Shown: piece by piece, positions 1 to 5,331 of the stretch
Layout of the letters: every line of letters begins with the position of its first letter
How positions within the stretch are numbered: the stretch's first letter is position 1
Origin: JAXHNE01 sp038316995
GTDB lineage: Bacteria > Patescibacteriota > Saccharimonadia > Saccharimonadales > JAXHNE01
NCBI GenBank assembly: GCA_038316995.1
Contig: JBBQAZ010000036.1
Span: forward strand, 1-5,901
DNA length: 5,901 bases
Direction: 5' to 3'
Translations under genes and position numbers: made by a program
The notes under the pieces: model-generated
Told to the model about the DNA's origin: nothing
Seen by the model: the letters and a program-made list of their open reading frames with translations, nothing else
The model's database searches: none

Positions 1-444
1 TTTGGCACAAACTCGTCGAGCGACTTCTTTTTGAACTAAAAGTACCGCAATTTCTGGAGGATTCGTAGATTCGCTGATTGTACGAATTAGCTTGCTGGTC
101 AAATAATAAGGAATGTTCGCCACCACCTTGTACGGCGTTGACACTTTTGTAAAATCAAACTTTAAAATGTCTTGGTTCACCAGCGTCAGATTTTGCCTGT
201 ACTCCGAAAACATTTGCTCAGCTTCCGTGTTAAGCAAATCGAACAGTTTTTTGTCGAACTCAATCGCAGTTACGTTTGCGCCCTGAGCCAGCAACTGCTC
301 AGTTAAAGTGCCCGTTCCTGGGCCAATTTCCACCACATTATCGCCGGGATCTACAGAAGCTTCTTCTATAATTTCATCTAAAACTCCAACATCTGTTAGC
401 CAGTGCTGCCCCAATGATTTATTTGTCTCCGGTAAATTGCTCAT
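1..444 (-). CDS. rsmA: RsmA/KsgA 16S rRNA adenine dimethyltransferase (N-terminal part, cut by window edge)
   Basis: This enzyme uses S-adenosylmethionine (SAM) to dimethylate two adjacent adenines in the 3'-terminal helix of 16S rRNA during late small-subunit assembly in the cytoplasm. I read 148 codons from an ATG at 442-444; the frame is still open at base 1. The usual length is about 260-280 residues, so roughly the N-terminal half is visible. Family motifs appear in order: KSLGQHWL at residues 9-16 (normally KSLGQNFL); SAM motif I, VVEIGPGTGTLTEQL, at 37-51; the acidic ribose-binding residue E62 after strand 2; D92 in NQDIL; catalytic motif IV NIPYYLTS at 110-117; and the conserved VQKEVARRV stretch at 137-145. 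No catalytic residue is missing in the visible part. There is no Shine-Dalgarno sequence; an extended -10 element ends 6 nt before the ATG, suggesting a leaderless mRNA. The PPC gene lies 23 nt upstream. Identity is secure; only the C-terminal helical domain is out of view. Confidence 0.96.
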   Translation of the reverse strand, partial: MSNLPETNKSLGQHWLTDVGVLDEIIEEASVDPGDNVVEIGPGTGTLTEQLLAQGANVTAIEFDKKLFDLLNTEAEQMFSEYRQNLTLVNQDILKFDFTKVSTPYKVVANIPYYLTSKLIRTISESTNPPEIAVLLVQKEVARRVCAK

Positions 445-450
445 CTGATA

Positions 451-459
451 AGTGTAGCA
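451..459 (-). promoter_or_regulatory. Putative extended -10 promoter of rsmA (leaderless geometry)
   Basis: On the minus strand this reads TGCTACACT, a TGn extension plus a TAnnnT -10 hexamer (TACACT, 451-456). Six bases, TATCAG, separate it from the ATG at 444. With the standard spacing the first transcribed base would be the A of the start codon. A weak -35-like TTTAGA (475-480, 4 of 6 to consensus, 18-nt spacer) lies upstream. It occupies the 23-nt gap after the PPC gene stop. Seen by eye only; a short motif can occur by chance. Confidence 0.42.
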
Positions 460-467
460 CCCAACCC

Positions 468-908
468 CTAGAGGTCTAAAAGAGGAAGGCCGACTTCATC
501 GTTTTGTGAACGTGTTAACTTAGTCTGAAAAGTCTGTAGTAATATTTCACAGGTTCCACCCACGACTAACTCTTTTACATGACCACCAATAGCCCGCATA
601 TTTTCATCTGAAAAGCTGCCATGGATGTGAATTTTTGGTTCGGGAGCCTCTCCGGCAACTGCCGGATCAAACCAAGAAACATTACCTTGCAAGCTCGTTA
701 TTTCCAGTAACTGGTTGAACGTCTTAAATTCATACTCTTGTTTTTCTAAATGATAAAACCCAAGTTCAGCACTGAGCGCCCCGCCAATCCCAGAAACCCA
801 AGCCCCTTGAACGGCCTCACTACGAACAAATTCAGTAAGTTTCTCAACAAGCTTCTCGCTCTTGCTAAGTCGCACTAAGATTTTATCACCGTCAATCATT
901 GTTCTCAT
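468..908 (-). CDS. PPC/DUF296 domain protein
   Basis: A 146-residue protein that is essentially one PPC (plant and prokaryote conserved, DUF296) domain. In plants this domain forms part of AT-hook proteins; the bacterial and archaeal stand-alone forms are small trimeric proteins, often labelled DNA-binding, whose true function is mostly unknown. Visible family features are the early glycine-rich turn SGIGGALS (residues 39-46) followed by a strand, LGFYHLEKQEYE; the core LLEITSLQGNVS (67-78); the KIHIHGSFSD strand (92-101); and IGGHVKELVVGGTCEI (107-122). H94, H96 and H110 are the histidines one would expect to cluster in a possible metal site; that is inference. No AT-hook is present. The start is an ATG at 906-908, with an in-frame alternative ATG at 897-899 (residue 4). 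Neither has a Shine-Dalgarno sequence. It begins 14 nt after the DUF2207-like gene and ends 23 nt before rsmA, so it may be co-transcribed or use its own -10 element at 917-925. Confidence 0.88.
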   Translation of the reverse strand: MRTMIDGDKILVRLSKSEKLVEKLTEFVRSEAVQGAWVSGIGGALSAELGFYHLEKQEYEFKTFNQLLEITSLQGNVSWFDPAVAGEAPEPKIHIHGSFSDENMRAIGGHVKELVVGGTCEILLQTFQTKLTRSQNDEVGLPLLDL

Positions 909-916
909 GATATTAA

Positions 917-925
917 ATAGTATCA
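917..925 (-). promoter_or_regulatory. Putative extended -10 promoter of the PPC gene
   Basis: On the minus strand this reads TGATACTAT (hexamer TACTAT at 917-922), with 8 nt to the ATG at 908. Transcription would start at or within two bases of the start codon. The TGA that supplies the TG extension is also the stop codon of the upstream membrane-protein gene. No credible -35 hexamer at 16-18 nt is seen. Because the upstream gene is close, read-through transcription is an equally good explanation for expression. Confidence 0.3.
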
Positions 926-1774
926 GAATTTCTTCAATACTTCTTTATCAAGACCAGCTGCGACATAATAGGGATAAAGCTTATCAACTTGTGAAAAATT
1001 CATTGATTCATATTCCGGATACATTGTGTCGGCTCCGGCTGTTTTCAAGTAGATATAAAGCGACTGAATTTTCTGCCATTCATCCTCTAAGCCATCTCCT
1101 TTTAAACGAGCAACTTGAGAATTGAAACTAAAAAATAGTCTTGCGATATAAAATAAGCAGTAAAGAATATAAAGCAGCAATGTTATGAATAATCCGAATG
1201 CTAAAGAGAAAAACAGTGCAAATTCAATATGACCAATGCCAGCTATTACGAACAACCCCAATGTAATCACCATAAATAACACCAAAAAGACAATTACGTG
1301 TTTTTTTGTCACCGCCATTTCAAGTTTTGTATTAATATTTTCTTTTCTCAACAGTCCTTTATTCCGAAGTCTGCCTTCAATTTCTGTCTCCAGGTTGTAA
1401 AAGACAACTCCTTCGCGAGCGTCGAAGTTTACTATGCCTGGTATCTTAAACTGTTTTGCAATTGAATTCTGAAGAGACGTTCGCTTGAAGTGCATATTTT
1501 TTTGATATATTTTTATATCCTTACCGTCGTCTAGAGTAATCTCTAATTTGTTTTGCATGACCATCTGTATAATTTCCGAAATAAACTCTTTTTTCCCAGC
1601 CTTACCATCAAGTAAGTATCCAAATTCAGCAGGCGAAATAGTTTCTACGATTTCATATAACGGTACTTCGGAATGTCGAGAATGAAATTGCCTATATACA
1701 TATGCTGTGAATAACTTACCGATTAGTATTCCAGTAAATACGCTCAAGATTACCGGTATTAGTAAGACTTCCAT
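923..1774 (-). CDS. Membrane protein resembling the C-terminal half of DUF2207 proteins
   Basis: A 283-residue protein of uncertain function. Three hydrophobic segments are visible: residues 2-26 at the N-terminus, about 159-180, and about 183-213, the last two forming a hairpin. Between the first and second lies a soluble region of about 130 residues with ETISPAEFGYLLDGKAGKKE (44-63), then FISEIIQMVMQNKLEI. This recalls the DUF2207 pattern in which a 'P..isPae.gyLldg' segment precedes a small winged-helix-like region. The C-terminal LYPYYVAAGLDKE (266-278) matches the 'lLPYAvALG' ending of DUF2207, and EDEWQKIQSLYIYLKTAG (230-247) fits the 'W..f..yL' segment before it. The large extracellular beta domain that normally forms the N-terminus of DUF2207 proteins is absent, so this is a short form or a distant relative. 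It starts 3 nt after the stop of the wall-protein gene (TAA, TTA, ATG) and has no Shine-Dalgarno sequence, implying translational coupling. Family assignment is by remembered motifs and is tentative; that it is a membrane protein is firm. Confidence 0.75.
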   Translation of the reverse strand: MEVLLIPVILSVFTGILIGKLFTAYVYRQFHSRHSEVPLYEIVETISPAEFGYLLDGKAGKKEFISEIIQMVMQNKLEITLDDGKDIKIYQKNMHFKRTSLQNSIAKQFKIPGIVNFDAREGVVFYNLETEIEGRLRNKGLLRKENINTKLEMAVTKKHVIVFLVLFMVITLGLFVIAGIGHIEFALFFSLAFGLFITLLLYILYCLFYIARLFFSFNSQVARLKGDGLEDEWQKIQSLYIYLKTAGADTMYPEYESMNFSQVDKLYPYYVAAGLDKEVLKKF

Positions 1775-1777
1775 TAA

Positions 1778-3022
1778 TTAGTACCAGTGGTTAACTTGCC
1801 AAAACCTGTAGGCACCACATGGGCTGCCGTAGCGATTAACCATGTACCCAATTCCCCAGCGAATTTGTACTGCAGGATCAGATTGCCAACCCGGACCCAT
1901 TTTGCTTCCAGGGAGTGCCTGAGGAATTCCGTAAGCACCTGAATTTCTGTTGCTTGCCAGATGATTCCATCCGGACTCACGCTGGAAAATATCATAAATA
2001 CAGCTAAATTGATCGCTATAACCCATTTCGGCAGCAATTTGTTGGCCTAGTGCAACATTTGCAGAGGGGTTGCTTACAATAAATTTCGTTCCTCGTACTA
2101 CTACTTGGGTTACAGGTTCAATTGCAATAACCTCAGAAATAGCTGTCCTGCCAACCTCAATGTCGTTTTCTAAGATAATTTCGTAAGTGACTACTTTTTG
2201 ACCAGCTCGACCTTCGGTTTTTACGTTTTCAATTCCGCGCGCCATATTTGGATCATCGATATACTCTAGCGGTAATGGAATTTCCTCCTCCACGGACTCC
2301 AGTTTTGTTCCAACTCGGGCAAGAGAAACACTAACATCATTAGTGAGTAAGGTTGACGGACCAGGCTCTAGCGAATCATCCTCTTTTACTTCTATGTTTT
2401 TTTCTTTTAATAAATCTTCTACGGTGGTTGCGTGCGTGCGGACTTTAACGACTGTGCCATAAATGTTCAAACTAACCGGGGTTGCGCGGTCAATCACAAT
2501 CCGCTCCTCAATTCCGCCTTCTTTAATAATATCCGACGGACTGAGTTCTGGCAGTGGTTGTCGTTCAACAATATCTTCCGGGAACACTTCTACGCCAGCT
2601 GCTTTTACTGCAGCACGAGGAGAAGGCTCGGCCGTCAATGTTACAACTTTTATGCCGTTATCTTCAACAAGAACTGGACGTGCTTTATAGACATTAATTT
2701 GAAAATTATCATCGGTAATTTCTGCCGTTAAGGATGGTTCAATAATGTCTTTTTCTGCAACAGTAATATTAAGTCGCTCTAGTAAATCCGCTACTGTATC
2801 AGCACGAGTTGGCACAACTCTTGACTGACCGTCAATATACAGCTGCACAACACGAGTATCGGTAGCACCAATAGTCTGCCCGCCAACCATCACAAACATT
2901 ACGAGAGTCATAAAAAACAAAAACATAAAAGTAGAGACAGGCACCACAAGCGGATGCTTAGACAAATATTTGATTCGCTTCTTAGTCTTTTTAGACCGAA
3001 GTTTTTTTAATAGTTTTTTCAT
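1778..3022 (-). CDS. Membrane-anchored DUF348/G5 wall protein with C-terminal lysozyme-like domain (RpfB/YabE type)
   Basis: A 414-residue probable peptidoglycan hydrolase. A basic cytoplasmic tail (residues 1-19, MKKLLKKLRSKKTKKR) and one hydrophobic segment (about 24-47) give a signal anchor. Next come two or three DUF348/ubiquitin-like repeats (about 56-117, 118-165, 175-238; each has the D/E-T-V-x-D-L-L or related helix, for example TVADLLERLNI at 76-86 and TVEDLLKEKNI at 200-210). A G5 domain covers about 239-314 (EEEIPLPLEYIDD, then GRAGQKVVTYEI). The C-terminal domain (about 335-414) is lysozyme/transglycosylase-like: E349 in FQRESGWN is the expected catalytic acid, followed by SGAYGIPQALPGSKM and the terminal RYGSPCGAYRFWQVNHWY, which resembles the C-terminus of lactobacillar aggregation-promoting factors. 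The only two cysteines, C341 and C402, both lie in this domain. The start was set at ATG 3020-3022 because the frame's longer alternative begins with TTG at 3089-3091, overlaps a promoter-like element and would put a cysteine-rich stretch before the basic tail. Glycan substrate is inferred. Confidence 0.9.
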   Translation of the reverse strand: MKKLLKKLRSKKTKKRIKYLSKHPLVVPVSTFMFLFFMTLVMFVMVGGQTIGATDTRVVQLYIDGQSRVVPTRADTVADLLERLNITVAEKDIIEPSLTAEITDDNFQINVYKARPVLVEDNGIKVVTLTAEPSPRAAVKAAGVEVFPEDIVERQPLPELSPSDIIKEGGIEERIVIDRATPVSLNIYGTVVKVRTHATTVEDLLKEKNIEVKEDDSLEPGPSTLLTNDVSVSLARVGTKLESVEEEIPLPLEYIDDPNMARGIENVKTEGRAGQKVVTYEIILENDIEVGRTAISEVIAIEPVTQVVVRGTKFIVSNPSANVALGQQIAAEMGYSDQFSCIYDIFQRESGWNHLASNRNSGAYGIPQALPGSKMGPGWQSDPAVQIRWGIGYMVNRYGSPCGAYRFWQVNHWY

Positions 3023-3077
3023 AAATAATGGATCACATGGGCAGGAGTTAGTATGACAGAAAAGTGAGCCAGATGGG

Positions 3078-3086
3078 AGTATAGCA
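3078..3086 (-). promoter_or_regulatory. Putative extended -10 promoter of the wall-protein gene
   Basis: On the minus strand this reads TGCTATACT, a good extended -10 (hexamer TATACT at 3078-3083, 5 of 6 to TATAAT). A start near 3071 would give a leader of about 49 nt before the ATG at 3022. It lies in the 93-nt gap between the pcrA stop (3116) and the wall-protein ATG, where I see neither a hairpin with a U-tract nor a Shine-Dalgarno sequence. No convincing -35 hexamer is visible. If it is real, genes 1778-3022 and 923-1774 form a transcript separate from pcrA. Confidence 0.42.
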
Positions 3087-3115
3087 GACAACGGGGGTGT
3101 TTTCTAGAGGTCCGA

Positions 3116-5308
3116 CTACGTAATCTTTTGGAGAGGAGCAAACTGTATATTGAGTGTTTTATTTCCTTTTTGTTTGAAATAAATTGTTGCCGTGTCACCA
3201 TCAAGGCTCAGAATTTTGCCAACTCCAAATAATTGATGCTGAACACTATCACCTTCGCTTAACTCTATTTGCTCCTGACTTTCGTCGTAATTGGGCATAT
3301 TGTCTGAAAATGCATTCGGACGAGGCGGCTTTGGAGGTTCAAGTGCAGCACTACTAGATCTACTGAATTGACTGTTGCTAAACGTGGACTCAGTCTCGAT
3401 AAGTGAGCTATCAATTTCACTAATAAATCTGCTTGGAGGATTGTGCTGAACCCCGCCATACAACATCCTGCTTGCAGCGTGTAATAGAAATAGTTCTTGT
3501 TTGGCGCGCGTCATGCCAACGTAACAAAGACGACGTTCTTCTTCCATTTCCGATTGCTCATAAAGAGCTCTGGAATGCGGAAAAAGAGATTCTTCCATGC
3601 CAACCATGAATACAACCGGGAACTCTAAACCTTTTGCAGCATGCAAAGTCATAAGCGTCACGGCATCATTGGATTGATCCAGACTATCAAGGTCACTTAT
3701 AAGTGAAATTTCTTCTAAGAAACCAGAAAGGCCGACTTCTTGGTACTGTTGAGCAACGCTCAAAAGTTCTCGCACGTTTTCCTTGCGGGATTCTCCTTGC
3801 GCAGATCCGTCGTCAACAAATGCAAGATAATCAATCCTTTTTACTAGCGATTCTAGTAGTTCCGGAAGTGGCTTATCCTCCATTACTTCTCTAAAACTCT
3901 GCAGAATATCAAATAGCTCCAGGAATGACTTCTTAGCTTTTGGTGTTATTTCAAGCTGGACGCTATCTTGTAATGCCTGCATCAAGGTAACGCCACTCAT
4001 GCGAACATACTCCATAAAAACCTGAAGTGATTTTGCGCCGATTCCTCGAGTCGGCGTATTAACAATCCGCTCAAAGCTGACGCGGTCCTCTGGCTGGTAG
4101 AGCACGCGCAAGTAGGCCATAATGTCTTTGATTTCTTTGCGGTCGTAAAACCGAACGCCTCCGACAACACGGTACGGTACGTTGTAACGAATAAAAGCCT
4201 CTTCGACTGATCGACTTTGTGCATTCGTGCGATAAAGTACCGCGAAATCTTTATAGCCTTTAAGCCCATGTTGCACTGCCGTCTGGACACGCGTTACTAT
4301 AAGCTCGGCTTCTGCGCGCTCATTAAACGCTTCAACCACTTTTACTGGCTGGCCAGGTGAACCATCTGTCCAGAGCTTTTTGTCTGAACGTTGTTGATTC
4401 TTTGTGATAACAGCGTGAGCGGCATCAAGAATTGCCTTGGTACTCCGATAGTTTTGCTCAAGCTTTATAATACTTACTTCTGGGTAATCTCGTTCAAAAT
4501 TTAATATATTCCGAAAATCTGCGCCGCGCCACGAATAAATACTTTGCCAATCATCGCCAACTACGGCGATATTGTTCGCTCTATTTGTAAGTAGTTGTAC
4601 AAGTTTATACTGAGCTGCATTAGTGTCTTGATACTCGTCGATCATTACGTATTTAAACTGCTCTTGCCATTTAAGGCGAATTTCATCGTTGTACTCCATG
4701 AGATGAACAGTTTTAGAAATTAGATCGTCAAAATCTAGAGCTCCATTATCTTTCAATGACCTTTCATAAAGCGGATAGACCTGTGCCGCAGCTTTTTGAG
4801 TAGGACTGTTCGCGGTTCCAGAAAATTCATCTGGAGTAATTAGGTCATTTTTTGCGCTACTTATTGCATGCGATAAACTACGCGCCGGGAACGCTTTGTC
4901 GTCAATCATTAACTGCTTGCTGACTTGTTTTATGGCTGACTGTCTATCCGACTCATCAAAAATAACAAAATTCTTTGGAACGTTTACATGTTCTCCGTCT
5001 TGCCGAAGCAGCCGCACGCAAATTCCGTGAAACGTGCCCATATATGGCATAAATGAACGATTATCTGCGCGCTCACCTAGTAGCTCAGCGACTCTTTCGC
5101 GCATCTCGCCAGCCGCTTTGTTTGTGAATGTCACAGATAGGATATTAAAAGGGGTGGCTTTCTTTGTAGCGATCAGATAAGCGATTCTGTGAGTTAATGT
5201 TTTAGTTTTACCTGAACCTGCACCAGCCTGAATAAGCAGCGGACCTTCGGTCGTGGTCACGGCGCGCCGTTGTTCGTCATTTAATCCAGTGAGTACGTCC
5301 TGTTGCAT
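3116..5308 (-). CDS. pcrA: PcrA/UvrD-type ATP-dependent 3'-5' DNA helicase
   Basis: A complete 730-residue superfamily 1A helicase that unwinds DNA in nucleotide excision repair, mismatch repair and removal of protein or RNA polymerase blocks. All motifs are present: Q motif LNDEQRRAV (9-17); Walker A AGAGSGKTKTL (28-38); Ia FTNKAAGEM (61-69); Ib GTFHGICVRLLR (91-102); Walker B VMIDEYQDTN (221-230); III VVGDDWQSIYSWRGAD (249-264); IV LEQNYRST (283-290); V LMTLHAAKGLEFPVVF (552-567) followed by the family signature MEESLFPHSRAL; VI EERRLCYVGMTRAKQEL (590-606). A serine/proline-rich linker (about 635-680) leads to a C-terminal Tudor-like domain (EGDSVQHQLFGVGKI, 685-699, to the end), which in PcrA and UvrD contacts RNA polymerase. 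Length fits the family (about 720-740). Motif III carries W254 where many PcrA proteins have D or E (GDDWQS for GDDDQS). The ATG at 5308 begins the conserved N-terminus and lacks a Shine-Dalgarno sequence. PcrA versus UvrD naming is arbitrary here. Confidence 0.97.
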   Translation of the reverse strand: MQQDVLTGLNDEQRRAVTTTEGPLLIQAGAGSGKTKTLTHRIAYLIATKKATPFNILSVTFTNKAAGEMRERVAELLGERADNRSFMPYMGTFHGICVRLLRQDGEHVNVPKNFVIFDESDRQSAIKQVSKQLMIDDKAFPARSLSHAISSAKNDLITPDEFSGTANSPTQKAAAQVYPLYERSLKDNGALDFDDLISKTVHLMEYNDEIRLKWQEQFKYVMIDEYQDTNAAQYKLVQLLTNRANNIAVVGDDWQSIYSWRGADFRNILNFERDYPEVSIIKLEQNYRSTKAILDAAHAVITKNQQRSDKKLWTDGSPGQPVKVVEAFNERAEAELIVTRVQTAVQHGLKGYKDFAVLYRTNAQSRSVEEAFIRYNVPYRVVGGVRFYDRKEIKDIMAYLRVLYQPEDRVSFERIVNTPTRGIGAKSLQVFMEYVRMSGVTLMQALQDSVQLEITPKAKKSFLELFDILQSFREVMEDKPLPELLESLVKRIDYLAFVDDGSAQGESRKENVRELLSVAQQYQEVGLSGFLEEISLISDLDSLDQSNDAVTLMTLHAAKGLEFPVVFMVGMEESLFPHSRALYEQSEMEEERRLCYVGMTRAKQELFLLHAASRMLYGGVQHNPPSRFISEIDSSLIETESTFSNSQFSRSSSAALEPPKPPRPNAFSDNMPNYDESQEQIELSEGDSVQHQLFGVGKILSLDGDTATIYFKQKGNKTLNIQFAPLQKIT

Positions 5309-5318
5309 GTGTATGAGT

Positions 5319-5327
5319 ATTCTATCA
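5319..5327 (-). promoter_or_regulatory. Putative extended -10 promoter of pcrA
   Basis: On the minus strand this reads TGATAGAAT (hexamer TAGAAT at 5319-5324, 5 of 6 to TATAAT). Ten bases separate it from the ATG at 5308, so the predicted leader is only about 0-4 nt. It fits within the 23-nt gap after the upstream gene's stop at 5332-5334. A TTCACA hexamer upstream resembles a -35 but is only 11 nt away, too close to pair with it. Confidence 0.36.
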
Positions 5328-5331
5328 GTAC

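Noticed and set aside
862..1125. Plus-strand open frame of 87 codons.
   Set aside because: It lies opposite the PPC and membrane-protein genes, has no recognisable protein character and no start signal. It is a shadow of real coding sequence; the same applies to plus-strand frames at 2432-2731, 2463-2690 and 3703-3894.
1774..2037. Minus-strand open frame of 87 codons overlapping the end of the wall-protein gene.
   Set aside because: It overlaps the well-supported lysozyme-like domain in another frame and has no family features.
3023..3091. An N-terminal extension of the wall protein starting at TTG 3089-3091.
   Set aside because: It begins with a rare codon, would put 23 cysteine- and proline-containing residues before an otherwise perfect basic tail plus signal anchor, and overlaps a good extended -10 element. 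The ATG at 3022 explains everything better.
3104..3112. CTAGAGGTC present here and at 468-476, both at gene ends.
   Set aside because: A nine-base match within about 6 kb is expected by chance, and neither copy forms a hairpin or terminator.
3023..3115. Possible terminator after pcrA.
   Set aside because: I found no stable inverted repeat followed by a U-tract on the minus strand; the TCTAGA palindrome at 3103-3108 is too short to count.
3019..3204. Minus-strand frame bridging pcrA and the wall-protein gene.
   Set aside because: It overlaps the pcrA Tudor-like coding end in another frame and has no independent support.
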